Assembly (NCBI GenBank): GCA_904420025.1
Contig: CAJFTW010000147.1
Span: 1-64,000, forward strand
DNA: 64,000 bases
Direction of reading: 5' to 3'
DNA from: Candidatus Pseudolachnospira avium
GTDB taxonomy: Bacteria; Bacillota; Clostridia; Lachnospirales; Lachnospiraceae
Shown here: in pieces, positions 42,908 through 51,389 of the stretch
How positions within the stretch are numbered: position 1 is the first letter of the stretch
Layout: each line of letters starts with the position of its first letter
Made by a program: the position numbers and the translations under genes
Notes under the pieces: model-generated
The model's database searches: none
What the model was told of the DNA's origin: nothing
Seen by the model: only the letters and a program-made list of their open reading frames with translations

Positions 42908-42944
42908 GATTTCATAGTTCGTGGTGCCCGCGTCAGCGGGCATG
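42908..42944 (-). repeat. Core hairpin of the dispersed repeat, copy D
   Basis: On the minus strand CATGCCCGCTGACGCGGGCA is followed by CCACGAACTATGAAATCCC, which matches the start of copies B and C. It ends about a dozen bases before the Shine-Dalgarno of the P-type ATPase gene. Confidence 0.65.
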
Positions 42945-42991
42945 GTGTTTCGATGGAAAATACGCCGGGAAGAAAAAATTTATCCGGCAGC

Positions 42992-43020
42992 TTGCAAAAA
43001 AATCGCAATTCTGTTACACT
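42992..43020 (+). promoter_or_regulatory. Promoter of the second manganese riboswitch
   Basis: TTGCAA at 42992-42997 and TACACT at 43015-43020 are 17 bp apart. It is nearly identical to the promoter of the mntP leader. Confidence 0.75.
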
Positions 43021-43028
43021 GTTTACCA

Positions 43029-43142
43029 ATAAGGGAGTAGTCGGCACCCCCGGGTGCGGCGGTATCAACAATAACGGCCTGGTTCCTGGTATCACCTTAA
43101 TCGACGAGACTTATCTGCCGCGGCAGGTAATGCTCGTTTTTT
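43029..43142 (+). ncRNA. yybP-ykoY manganese riboswitch upstream of a TetR gene
   Basis: AAGGGAGTAG at 43031-43040 and CGAGACTTAT at 43104-43113 are the conserved ends; ATAAG and CTTAT close the helix perfectly. TATCTGCCGCGGCAGGTA is the core of a terminator ending in CTCGTTTTTT. The layout matches the mntP riboswitch. The next gene on this strand is a TetR regulator, 45 bases downstream, which is an unusual target for this class. Confidence 0.88.
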
Positions 43143-43186
43143 ATTCCTCCGCTGGCAGAAGTACAATGCCGAAAGGGGAAATGATG

Positions 43187-43780
43187 ATGGCGGACTCCAA
43201 TCTTACCAAACGGGCGCTGGCGGCAGCTCTCCGGAAACAAATGGAAACGGTTCCCTTTGAGAAGGTGAGCGTCGGGCAAATCTGTGAAGCCTGCGAGATG
43301 AACCGCAAGAGCTTCTACTATCACTTTAAAGACAAGTACGATCTGGTCAACTGGATCTTTGACACGGAGTTTATCTCCCTGGTCAAGGAGGCCCGGGAAG
43401 CCTCGGATGAGGAGGCCCGCTGGGTGTTTGTGGAACGTGCCTGTGTCTGTTTTTACCAAAACCGAAAATTCTACCGCAGTGTCATCCGGGGAAAGGGACA
43501 GAATTCCTTTTCGGATCACCTGCGGGAGTTTATCCTGCCGTTGCTGCAAAACCGGCTGGCCGGGCGGATGGGCCCGGAGGCAGCGGATGATTTTGCGGTC
43601 AACTTTTTTGCGGACGCCATTTTGTGCGCCCTGGAGCGATGGCTTCTGGACAAAAACAGTATGCCTCCGGAAGAGTTTGTGGCCCGGCTGAAGCGCCTGC
43701 GGCCGCCGGCGCTCTCCCAAAACAGCTTTGGAAAATGTCCGGAAGATGAAGCTGAAACAGAGAAGCGGCTCCCGGCCTGA
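43187..43780 (+). CDS. TetR/AcrR-family regulator
   Basis: The N-terminal helix-turn-helix reads VSVGQICEACEMNRKSFYYHFKDK, as in TetR proteins. The C-terminal half resembles the TetR_C domain of DhaS-like regulators. ATG 43187 is well placed after GAAAGGGG; ATGs at 43181 and 43184 are alternatives. The gene is behind a manganese riboswitch, so its level should rise with Mn2+. The divergent P-type ATPase gene is a plausible target. The last 182 bases overlap the convergent gene on the other strand. Confidence 0.85.
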   Translation: MADSNLTKRALAAALRKQMETVPFEKVSVGQICEACEMNRKSFYYHFKDKYDLVNWIFDTEFISLVKEAREASDEEARWVFVERACVCFYQNRKFYRSVIRGKGQNSFSDHLREFILPLLQNRLAGRMGPEAADDFAVNFFADAILCALERWLLDKNSMPPEEFVARLKRLRPPALSQNSFGKCPEDEAETEKRLPA

Positions 43781-44720
43781 CCGGGTCCCCGCGGATGCAC
43801 AGGCGGCCATGGGTGTCAAAGAGGGCAGTGCAAGCATCGTCCGAGATCATGGCGTCCACCAGCTGGTTGTCCTGTGACAGCTCCCAGGGGATGGTCCGGA
43901 ATTCCTGGCTGGCGCGGAAGCCGACCGCTGCCTGGTGCACCGCTTGCCGGAGCGCCGGGGAGCAGGTGGGGCCGGCGGCCAGGACCGTGAAAAACGGTGC
44001 GTGCCGCTGGGCCCTGCGGAACAGGCTGCCGCTGCGGATGTCCTCCCAACTTTCCGGGTGATAGGGGGCGTACAGGGAGTACAGCAGGCCCGCATCCCGC
44101 AGGCCGGCGTATACGCTGGCGGCCGCTTCCTCCAGCCGGACCACCGGCATTACGTTGGGAAGCCGGATCAGCCGCTCCCGCAGGGGGCCGGTGATTTCCC
44201 CGGGGTTGCAGAACAGGAAAAAGGCGCTGTCCGGATGCCGGGCTGCCAGCTCCAGGAAGGCTTGCGGCTGGAGGTCGGCGGCCAGAATCCAGCAATGGAT
44301 CCCCAGCCCCTCCCCCTCCCGGATGGCGGTGTGATAGGAGAGCCGGTGACGGGCAAAGGTTTCCGGCTCCAGCCGGAAGGTGACAATCCAGGGGATCCGG
44401 CAGTGCAGCCGGTCTTCGTTTTCCCGTATATGGCGGGCGCCGGCGGTGCAGCCGTTGTAGCCCAGGTTCATGCCAAAGGAGAGCAGCCGGCTGTCCTCCA
44501 CGTGGGCGAGGGTATCCCGCACCAGGCCATAGTAGGCGCTGTCCTCTTTCTCCAGCAGGGTCCGGGTGGCCCGGAACAGGCTTTGCTGGAAACGCCCTTC
44601 GGAAAATTGCAGGGCCATATCCATCAGGTTCCGGATCCCCCGCTCCGGGTCTTTCCGCATCTCCCGCAGATAGCGTCGGGCCACCGCCTCCACCAGCAGG
44701 CGGGATGTGCTCTCTCGCAT
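43599..44720 (-). CDS. Unrecognised protein, about 373 residues
   Basis: The start at 44720 (MRESTSRLLVEAVARRYLREM) follows GGGAGGAGG and a clear promoter. A NLGYNGCTAGARHIRENE segment near residue 90 and a CTALFDTHGRLCIRG segment near residue 315 stand out; several cysteines are scattered. The region 120-300 could be a barrel, with strands such as WIVTFRLEPE and FFLFCNPGEI. I do not recognise the family. The last 60 residues are alanine- and proline-rich and overlap the TetR gene, so the original stop may have been lost. Confidence 0.65.
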   Translation of the reverse strand: MRESTSRLLVEAVARRYLREMRKDPERGIRNLMDMALQFSEGRFQQSLFRATRTLLEKEDSAYYGLVRDTLAHVEDSRLLSFGMNLGYNGCTAGARHIRENEDRLHCRIPWIVTFRLEPETFARHRLSYHTAIREGEGLGIHCWILAADLQPQAFLELAARHPDSAFFLFCNPGEITGPLRERLIRLPNVMPVVRLEEAAASVYAGLRDAGLLYSLYAPYHPESWEDIRSGSLFRRAQRHAPFFTVLAAGPTCSPALRQAVHQAAVGFRASQEFRTIPWELSQDNQLVDAMISDDACTALFDTHGRLCIRGDPVRPGAASLFQLHLPDIFQSCFGRAPAAAGASAGPQTLPEAYCFCPEAIAPGRTKWRPQKS

Positions 44721-44758
44721 GGATTCACCTCCTCCCAAATGGTTGGTTCTTATGGGGA

Positions 44759-44787
44759 AGTATAACCAGAATGGCTGTGTTCTACAA
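44759..44787 (-). promoter_or_regulatory. Promoter of the unrecognised gene at 44720
   Basis: On the minus strand TTGTAG and TATACT are separated by 17 bp, about 40 bp before the start codon. Confidence 0.6.
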
Positions 44788-44879
44788 GGGACAGAGTGGG
44801 CTGCCTGTCGGAAAAGGTAACAGACAGGCAAAAGTGTTACAAAACCCCAGGGACGCCGGTGCGGAATCCGGGGAATGCG

Positions 44880-44908
44880 TTGCTTTTTTCCCCTGCGTGT
44901 GCTAAGAT
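44880..44908 (+). promoter_or_regulatory. Promoter of the rubredoxin gene
   Basis: TTGCTT at 44880-44885 and TAAGAT at 44903-44908 are 17 bp apart, and the gene begins 34 bp later. Confidence 0.65.
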
Positions 44909-44942
44909 AGTCCCATCTTAGAAAAACAGGAGGTTCTTTTCA

Positions 44943-45098
44943 ATGAAATATGTATGCGATGTGTGCGGCTGGGAGTATGATGAGGAGCAGGGCTCCCCAG
45001 AGAACGGCATTGCCCCCGGCACCAAGTGGGAGGATGTTCCGGAAGATTTTGTCTGCCCTCTGTGCGGTGTAGGCAAAGAGCAGTTTTCCCAGGAATAA
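44943..45098 (+). CDS. Rubredoxin (missed by the ORF track)
   Basis: This 51-residue frame follows AGGAGG. It has both iron-binding loops, [11 protein letters not shown] and [13 protein letters not shown], and the conserved [15 protein letters not shown] core. Rubredoxins carry single electrons in anaerobes, often for oxygen or peroxide reduction. The partner enzymes are not in this window. Confidence 0.97.
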   Translation: MKYVCDVCGWEYDEEQGSPENGIAPGTKWEDVPEDFVCPLCGVGKEQFSQE

Positions 45099-45218
45099 AA
45101 CGCAAAACGTCCATGCCGCGCAGTGTGCGGCGCGGAACAGCGGGGGAGCATTTCCGGGGCCGGGCAGCCGGCGGCGGAAGCTCCTCCCTTTCTGTTTGGG
45201 AAGGCAGGAGGGCAGGCG

Positions 45219-45515
45219 ATGGAGGAAGAGCGGATTTATGAGATCCTTTCGGTGGTGGAGGAGATTCCGGAGGGGGCTGTGGCTACTTATGGGCAGATTG
45301 CCCGGCTCATCGGCCGGGAACGGAATGCCCGGCTGGTGGGGCGGGTGCTCAGCATGGCTTCCTATTATGGAAGCTACCCCTGCCACCGGGTGGTCAACCA
45401 TGCGGGCCGCCTGGTGCCCGGGTGGGCGGAGCAGGCGGAACTGCTGCGCCGGGAAGGTGTCCCCATGAAGGATCCGTCCCATGTGGACCTGAAGCGGTGC
45501 CGGTGGGAGTGCTGA
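45219..45515 (+). CDS. MGMT-family alkylated-DNA repair protein, short form
   Basis: The 98-residue product has the core of O6-alkylguanine-DNA alkyltransferase: VATYGQIARLIGR, ARLVGRVLSM and the active site SYPCHRVVNHAGRL. The acceptor cysteine is present, so it could act as a true methyltransferase and not only as an alkyltransferase-like lesion binder. It lacks the N-terminal domain of Ada/Ogt. The bases 45099-45218 upstream contain no clear gene. Confidence 0.85.
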   Translation: MEEERIYEILSVVEEIPEGAVATYGQIARLIGRERNARLVGRVLSMASYYGSYPCHRVVNHAGRLVPGWAEQAELLRREGVPMKDPSHVDLKRCRWEC

Positions 45516-45546
45516 AGAGGAAGGTGTTTTGGGAGAGGAGGAGCGT

Positions 45547-46266
45547 ATGAAGTGTCCCAGATGCGGCAAGGAGCTGCCCAGGGAGGCAAAATTCTGCAGC
45601 GGGTGCGGCATGCCCCTGGAGGGGGAGCTGGCTAAGGCTGCGGCGGGGGAATCCGGGGCACATGTCCCGGGGAAAAAGTTGGGGATCCTGATTGTTGGCG
45701 GGATGGTGGCCCTGCTGGTGCTTTTGCTGGTGCTGCTGGTGTTTCTGCTGACGGCGGATACGGAGACCACGCCGGTGGACCGGTATTTTGAGAGCCTGGA
45801 GTCCGGGGATGGGGAAGGGCTGCTGGCAGCCTTCCCGGATGCGGTCTGGCAGGAACAGTATCAGACGACGGACCGGCAGGAGGCGGAGGCGGCGGTGCAG
45901 GCAGCCCTGGACCGGCTGCTGGATGGCACGTCTCCGGACATTTCCTATCAGGTGGAGGAGCGGGATGCCTGGAGCCAGCGGGAGATCCGCAGGGGCAACG
46001 AGAAGCTGGCGGATTCCCTGGGCGAAGGGGATTCCCTGGAGATTCAGGAGGCCTATGACCTGGAGCTGGAGGTGACCTTCCGCCTGGAGGATGGGGAGGG
46101 GGTGGACCCCGGCGATTTCCTGGGCTTTCTGGACGGCAACACCGGCGGCTATCTGGGAAGCTATGGGGAAACCCAGCTGGTGGCAGTGACGGTTGTGCAG
46201 GCGGATGGGGAATGGTATATTCTGGGCGGGGATATTGTGCCTCCGGCCCAGGATTTTGAGCGGTAG
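45547..46266 (+). CDS. Zinc-ribbon membrane protein with extracytoplasmic domain
   Basis: The start at 45547 follows GAGGAGG. A zinc ribbon (KCPRCGKELPREAKFCSGCG) is followed by a polar linker, a membrane helix at about residues 45-72, and an outer domain of about 165 residues. The outer domain begins VDRYFESLESGDGEGLLAAF, a pattern seen in small NTF2-like domains of Gram-positive surface proteins. The role is unknown. It ends five bases before the metG leader promoter. Confidence 0.75.
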   Translation: MKCPRCGKELPREAKFCSGCGMPLEGELAKAAAGESGAHVPGKKLGILIVGGMVALLVLLLVLLVFLLTADTETTPVDRYFESLESGDGEGLLAAFPDAVWQEQYQTTDRQEAEAAVQAALDRLLDGTSPDISYQVEERDAWSQREIRRGNEKLADSLGEGDSLEIQEAYDLELEVTFRLEDGEGVDPGDFLGFLDGNTGGYLGSYGETQLVAVTVVQADGEWYILGGDIVPPAQDFER

Positions 46267-46268
46267 GC

Positions 46269-46297
46269 TTGACAGCCCCCGGGAATCATAGTAAGAT
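46269..46297 (+). promoter_or_regulatory. Promoter of the metG T-box leader
   Basis: TTGACA at 46269-46274 and TAAGAT at 46292-46297 are 17 bp apart. The leader is about 370 bases long. Confidence 0.75.
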
Positions 46298-46341
46298 GAA
46301 GAAGATGGAAAATCCGGCCCAGGCCGGAACATAAAGCAAAG

Positions 46342-46616
46342 GCTGTGAAGAGAAGAGTACGCCCCAGGGCAGGCGGCAGAGATCCCCGGCAGCTGAAAAG
46401 GGGAGCCAGGCACTGCGGCGGAAGATGGTCTTGGAGCTGCGCACCGACTGCCGGGGACTGGCACAGGCTGCGACGGGAGCGCCCGTGAGCGCGCCGGGGT
46501 ATCGGAAGATCCTGTACTCCCAGAGGCTTTCCCTGTGAGGGGAGGGCAAAATCCAGGTGGTAACACGAAGCCAAGGCTCTCGTCCCGGAAAAACGGAGGA
46601 CGGGGGCCTTTTTGTT
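46342..46616 (+). ncRNA. T-box riboswitch for tRNA-Met
   Basis: The leader begins GAAGAGAAGAGTACG, as many T-boxes do. It has a specifier candidate ATG at 46425-46427 in GGAAGATGGTC, and the T-box core AGGTGGTAACACG at 46555-46567. The terminator follows, with GGCTCTCGTCC pairing to GGACGGGGGCC before TTTTT (46575-46613). Uncharged tRNA-Met would allow readthrough into metG. This explains the gene-free stretch 46267-46670. Confidence 0.9.
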
Positions 46617-46670
46617 TCGGCGGGGAATCCAGCCCGGCAGGGTTCGGATCCTTAGAAGGAAGGAGACAAT

Positions 46671-48632
46671 ATGTGTAAAGAATGCAAAAAACCTTACTAC
46701 ATTACAACGGCTATAGCCTATACCTCTGGCAAGCCCCACATTGGCAACTGCTATGAGATTGTGCTGGCGGACAGCATTGCCCGGTACAAGAGGGCCCAGG
46801 GCCGGGATGTGTTTTTCCAGACCGGTACCGATGAGCATGGCCAGAAGATTGAGCAGAAAGCCCAGGAGGCGGGCATGACGCCCAAGGAGTTTGTGGACCA
46901 GGTGGCGGGCACCGTCAAGGGCCTGTGGGATCTGCTGAACACCTCCTATGACAAATTCATCCGCACCACAGACCCGGACCATGAGGCCCAGGTGCAGAAA
47001 ATTTTCAAAAAGCTCTATGACCAGGGAGACATTTACAAGGGCTACTACGAGGGGCTGTACTGCACCCCCTGCGAGTCCTTCTTCACCGAGTCCCAGCTGG
47101 TGGACGGCAAGTGCCCGGACTGCGGGCGGCCGGTGCAGCCGGCCAAGGAGGAGGCCTACTTCTTCCGGATGAGCAAGTACGCGGACCGGCTCATTGAGCA
47201 TATCAACACCCATCCGGATTTCATTCAGCCGGTATCCCGGAAGAATGAGATGATGAACAACTTCCTGCTGCCGGGGCTCCAGGACCTGTGTGTGTCCCGC
47301 ACCTCCTTCAAGTGGGGCATTCCGGTGGACTTTGACCCGAAGCATGTGGTGTATGTGTGGCTGGACGCCCTGACCAACTACATCACCGGCATCGGCTATG
47401 ACGCCGACGGAAATTCCAGCGACCAGTACAAGAAATACTGGCCCGCGGATCTGCATCTGATCGGCAAGGATATTATCCGCTTCCACACCATCTACTGGCC
47501 CATCTTTCTGATGGCCCTGGGGGAGCCGCTGCCGAAGCAGATCTTTGGTCACCCGTGGCTGCTGCAGGGGGATGGCAAGATGAGCAAGTCCAAGGGCAAC
47601 GTACTCTACGCGGACACCCTGGTGGATTTCTTTGGCGTGGACGCGGTGCGGTATTTTGTGCTCCACGAGATGCCCTTTGAGAATGACGGCGTTATTTCCT
47701 GGGAGCTGATGGTGGAGCGGGTGAACTCGGACCTGGCCAACACCCTGGGCAACCTGGTGAACCGGACCATTGCCATGAGCAACAAGTATTTTGGCGGCGT
47801 GGTGACGGATACTGGGGTAAGCGAGCCGGTGGACGAGGACCTGAAGCGCACGGTGCTGGAGACCGTGTCCAAGGTGGATGAGAAGATGGAAAAGCTCCGG
47901 GTGGCCGATGCCCTGACGGAGATTTTCAACCTGTTCAAGCGCTGCAACAAGTATATTGATGAGACTATGCCCTGGGCCCTGGCCAAGGATGAGGCTAAGA
48001 AGGACCGGCTGTCCACGGTGCTCTACAACCTGGTGGAGGGCATCTGCATCGGCGCGTCCCTGCTGGAGTCCTTCCTGCCGGAGACCGCGGAGAAGATTGT
48101 GGCCCAGCTTTCCACCCAGATTCGTCCGCTGGAGCAGCTGGACGTGTTTGGGCGGTATCCTTCTGGCAATCAGGTCACAGAAAAGCCGGAGATCCTCTTT
48201 GCCCGGTTGGATTTGGAGAAGGTTATGGAGCGGGTGAACCAGCTGTTCCCAGCCCATGAGGAGGAAAAGAAGGAAGAGGAGCCGGTGGTGGATCTTCCCG
48301 CCAAGCCGGAGATTGACATTGAGGAGTTTGGCAAGCTCCAGTTCCAGGTGGGTGAGATCATCGCCTGCGAGGCGGTGAAAAAATCCAAGAAGCTGCTGTG
48401 CTCCCAGGTGAAGGTGGGCAGCCAGGTGCGCCAGATTGTCTCCGGCATCAAGGGCCATTACAGCCCGGAGGAGATGGTGGGCAAGAAGGTGATGGTGGTC
48501 ACCAACCTGAAGCCGGCCAAGCTGGCGGGGGTCCTCTCTGAGGGCATGATCCTCTGTGCCGAGGATGCGGAGGGAAATCTGTCCCTGATGGTGCCGGAGA
48601 AGGAGATGCCCGCTGGAGCGGAGATCCGCTGA
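46671..48632 (+). CDS. metG: Methionyl-tRNA synthetase
   Basis: The protein has the class I signatures: the HIGH-like PHIGNCYE near residue 22, and KMSKSKGN near residue 305. The zinc knuckle of the connective peptide is CTPCESFF..CPDCGRP. The last 110 residues are the EMAP-II/Trbp111-like tRNA-binding domain (FGKLQFQVGEIIACEAV). The 653-residue length fits the type with the C-terminal dimerisation domain. The ATG follows AAGGAGA. T-box control by methionine is likely. Confidence 0.97.
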   Translation: MCKECKKPYYITTAIAYTSGKPHIGNCYEIVLADSIARYKRAQGRDVFFQTGTDEHGQKIEQKAQEAGMTPKEFVDQVAGTVKGLWDLLNTSYDKFIRTTDPDHEAQVQKIFKKLYDQGDIYKGYYEGLYCTPCESFFTESQLVDGKCPDCGRPVQPAKEEAYFFRMSKYADRLIEHINTHPDFIQPVSRKNEMMNNFLLPGLQDLCVSRTSFKWGIPVDFDPKHVVYVWLDALTNYITGIGYDADGNSSDQYKKYWPADLHLIGKDIIRFHTIYWPIFLMALGEPLPKQIFGHPWLLQGDGKMSKSKGNVLYADTLVDFFGVDAVRYFVLHEMPFENDGVISWELMVERVNSDLANTLGNLVNRTIAMSNKYFGGVVTDTGVSEPVDEDLKRTVLETVSKVDEKMEKLRVADALTEIFNLFKRCNKYIDETMPWALAKDEAKKDRLSTVLYNLVEGICIGASLLESFLPETAEKIVAQLSTQIRPLEQLDVFGRYPSGNQVTEKPEILFARLDLEKVMERVNQLFPAHEEEKKEEEPVVDLPAKPEIDIEEFGKLQFQVGEIIACEAVKKSKKLLCSQVKVGSQVRQIVSGIKGHYSPEEMVGKKVMVVTNLKPAKLAGVLSEGMILCAEDAEGNLSLMVPEKEMPAGAEIR

Positions 48633-48656
48633 CGGTGCGGGAAGATTGAGGTGGCT

Positions 48657-49481
48657 ATGATTTTTGATACCCATGCCCATTACGATGATGAGGCTTTTGC
48701 CCAGGACCGGGAGGCGGTGATTGCCTCCCTGGCCGGCTGCGGCGTCCGGCGGGTGGTGAATGTGGGGGCCAACCGGCAGAGCACCGAGGCGTCCTTGGCT
48801 CTGGCGGACCGGTATCCCTTTTTCCGGGCGGCGGTGGGGGTGCATCCCTCGGATACAGGGGAGTTTGAAAACGGCCAGGCGGATCTGGACTGGCTGCGCC
48901 GGTGCGCCGCCCATCCCCGGGCGGTGGCGGTGGGGGAGATCGGCCTGGACTACCACTGGGACACCCCGGAGCGGCCCATTCAGAAAAAGTGGTTTGAGGC
49001 CCAGCTGGCGGTGGCCCGGGAGAAGGAACTGCCGGTGATCATCCACAGCCGGGAGGCGGCCCAGGACACCCTGGAGATCATCAAAGCCGCCGGCGGCGCA
49101 GATTTTTCCATGGTGATCCACTGCTTCTCCTACCATGTGGAGATGGCCCGGGAGTACCTGAATCTGGGGTACTACTTGGGAATCGGCGGGGTGGTGACCT
49201 TCACCAACGGCCAGAAGTTAAAGGAAGTGGTTCAGTATATGCCATTGGACCGGATTCTCCTGGAGACCGACTGTCCGTACTTGGCGCCCATGCCTCACCG
49301 GAAGCACCATGCGCGGAACTGGTCCGGCTTCCTGCCCCTGGTGGCGGAGGAGATTGCCCGGCTCAAGGGTATCACCCCAAAAGAGGTGGAGCAGGTGACC
49401 TGGCAGAATGCCTGCCGGTTTTACCGGCTGCCGGAGACGCTCGAAGGACTGGAAGGGGGAACCCATGGAGAGACTCATTGA
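48657..49481 (+). CDS. TatD-family metal-dependent hydrolase
   Basis: The barrel motifs are present: DTHAHYDDEAF, AVGVHPSD, AVGEIGLDYHWD, VIIHSREA, IHCFSYH and LLETDCPYLAP. TatD proteins are metal-dependent deoxyribonucleases. The gene sits between metG and rsmA, the order seen in many Firmicutes. It overlaps the start of rsmA by 17 bases. Confidence 0.93.
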   Translation: MIFDTHAHYDDEAFAQDREAVIASLAGCGVRRVVNVGANRQSTEASLALADRYPFFRAAVGVHPSDTGEFENGQADLDWLRRCAAHPRAVAVGEIGLDYHWDTPERPIQKKWFEAQLAVAREKELPVIIHSREAAQDTLEIIKAAGGADFSMVIHCFSYHVEMAREYLNLGYYLGIGGVVTFTNGQKLKEVVQYMPLDRILLETDCPYLAPMPHRKHHARNWSGFLPLVAEEIARLKGITPKEVEQVTWQNACRFYRLPETLEGLEGGTHGETH

Positions 49482-50397
49482 CCCCAAGGCCACCATTGCC
49501 GTAATCCAGAAGCATCAGTTCCAGTTTCAGAAGCGGTTTGGCCAGAATTTCCTGGTGGATGCCCATGTGCTGGAGAAGATTATTCAGGCGGCAGGGGTGA
49601 CCAAGGAAGACTTTGTGTTGGAGATTGGCCCCGGCATTGGCACCATGACCCAGGCCCTGGCGGATGCGGCCCGGCAGGTGGCGGCGGTGGAGATTGACAA
49701 AAACCTGATTCCCATTCTTCGGGAAACCCTGGCGGGCTGGGACAATGTGGAGATTCTGGAGGGGGACATCTTAAAGATGGATGTGAAGGCCCTGGCGGAC
49801 CGGTACAACGGGGGGCAGCCCATCAAGGTGGTGGCCAACCTGCCCTACTACATTACCACCCCTATCCTCATGGGGCTTTTTGAGAGCGGTGTGCCTCTGG
49901 ACCGTGTGACGGTGATGGTGCAGAAAGAGGTGGCGGACCGGATGAAGGCAGGACCTGGCACCAAGGACTACGGCGCCCTCTCTCTGGCAGTGCAGTATTA
50001 TGCGGAACCGTACCTGGCGGCCAATGTGCCTCCCAACTGCTTTATGCCCCGGCCCTCCGTGGGGTCTGCGGTGATCTGCCTGACGGCCCACCGGGAAAAG
50101 CCGGTGCAGGTGGCGGATGAGGGGCTTTTGTTCCGGGTGATCCGGGCCTCCTTTGGCCAACGGCGGAAGACCTTGGCCAACAGCCTCCACAATGCCCCGG
50201 ACCTGCCCTATACCAAGGAGCAGGTGCAGCAGGAGCTGGAGCGCCTGGGGCTGCCGGCGGGAATCCGGGGAGAGGCCCTGACCCTGCAGCAGTTTGCCCA
50301 GCTGGCCAATGGGCTGTATGGCCTGGCCGGAGGTGGGCCGGGGCCGTCCGCTGGGACCGGGGAGGAGCCGGCAGACGGCAGGAAGGAGCGGAGATGA
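49465..50397 (+). CDS. rsmA: 16S rRNA dimethyladenosine transferase RsmA/KsgA
   Basis: The start at 49465 follows AAGGGGG. The SAM-binding motif is VLEIGPGIGTMTQAL, the catalytic NLPYY motif is VVANLPYYITTP, and the C-terminal RASFGQRRKTLANSL is typical. It dimethylates two adjacent adenines near the 3' end of 16S rRNA. The C-terminal tail beyond about residue 288, GGGPGPSAGTGEEPADGRKERR, is an unusual low-complexity extension. It ends in an ATGA overlap with the next gene. Confidence 0.95.
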   Translation: MERLIDPKATIAVIQKHQFQFQKRFGQNFLVDAHVLEKIIQAAGVTKEDFVLEIGPGIGTMTQALADAARQVAAVEIDKNLIPILRETLAGWDNVEILEGDILKMDVKALADRYNGGQPIKVVANLPYYITTPILMGLFESGVPLDRVTVMVQKEVADRMKAGPGTKDYGALSLAVQYYAEPYLAANVPPNCFMPRPSVGSAVICLTAHREKPVQVADEGLLFRVIRASFGQRRKTLANSLHNAPDLPYTKEQVQQELERLGLPAGIRGEALTLQQFAQLANGLYGLAGGGPGPSAGTGEEPADGRKERR

Positions 50398-51335
50398 GGA
50401 AACGTGCTTTGCGGAAATGGCGGCTGCTGCCTTGGCCGGCAGCCCTGGCCCTGACGCTGGCTCTGGCCGGCTGCCGGGGGGAAGTGACGGCGGAGAGCCT
50501 CTACGAGGAGGCGGCCCAGACCTGGCGGAAGGCGGATCGGGTGGCCATGGATCTGACCCTGGAAACCTCCATCAGCCAGAACGGGGGAAGCGTGCAGAAC
50601 AACCTGGAGGGGACGCTGTACCATCTGGGCAAGACCGGGGAGAATCCCACCCTGTACCTGGACGGGAATATGAACCTGGACCTGGGAAGCGGAAGCCCCA
50701 TGTCGGTGCCCTTGAGCTATGTTTACTGGGAGGGCTGCCTGTATGCGGATCTGGCGGGGGTCCGGTACCGGCAGAACATGACGCCGGAGCAGATGGAGGC
50801 CCAGGCTTACCAGGGGCTGGGGCTGTTTGACCGTCTGGACGCGGAGGATTTCCGGAACCTGACCCTGCAGGACGGGACGGACAGCCGCACCCTCTCCTTC
50901 GGCATTGGCGCGGAGAACGTGCGGACGGTGGCGGAGAGCCTGGCCCAGATCCGGTCCTATCAGGAAGCCTACGGGGAGGGGCTGACCATGAACTTTGCGG
51001 ACGCGGAGGGGACCTTTGTGCTGAGTGAGGAAGGGGTTCCCCAGAGCATGTCCGTGCAGATTTCGGCGGACCTTTCGGCGGAGGGCTTTGCCGCCTCCCT
51101 CAGCTTTCAGATTACGGAGACGTACCGTGGGTTCAACGAAGCGGTGGAGGTGACCCTGCCGGATCTTTCCGGCTATGAGGACCTGGGGGATGGCGGGACC
51201 CAGGAAACGGAGGGTGAGGCCTCCCCTTCGGAGTCCGGATCACCGGAGGGAGAATCCTCCCCGGCGGAATCCGAAACAGCGGACGGAGAAAGCACTCCGG
51301 CCGGGGGTGAATCCCAGACCGGCGAAGGCGCATGA
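50394..51335 (+). CDS. Lipoprotein, DUF6612-like
   Basis: The signal peptide ends at the lipobox LALAGC, residue 27. The mature protein starts with a helix (LYEEAAQTWRKADRVAMDLTLETS), followed by a long beta-rich domain like those of lipoproteins that fold as half-barrels. The last 45 residues are low-complexity, rich in E, S and P. The assignment to DUF6612 is tentative. It overlaps rsmA by four bases and is probably transcribed with it. Confidence 0.75.
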   Translation: MRKRALRKWRLLPWPAALALTLALAGCRGEVTAESLYEEAAQTWRKADRVAMDLTLETSISQNGGSVQNNLEGTLYHLGKTGENPTLYLDGNMNLDLGSGSPMSVPLSYVYWEGCLYADLAGVRYRQNMTPEQMEAQAYQGLGLFDRLDAEDFRNLTLQDGTDSRTLSFGIGAENVRTVAESLAQIRSYQEAYGEGLTMNFADAEGTFVLSEEGVPQSMSVQISADLSAEGFAASLSFQITETYRGFNEAVEVTLPDLSGYEDLGDGGTQETEGEASPSESGSPEGESSPAESETADGESTPAGGESQTGEGA

Positions 51336-51389
51336 AAACAGCTTGCCCCTCATACAATGCTTATAACAGTGTTGTATGGGGGGCTTTTT

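Noticed and set aside
46161-49136. 991-residue minus-strand ORF
   Set aside because: It covers the antisense of metG, tatD and the T-box leader; its composition, rich in H, Q, G and L, is typical of antisense frames.
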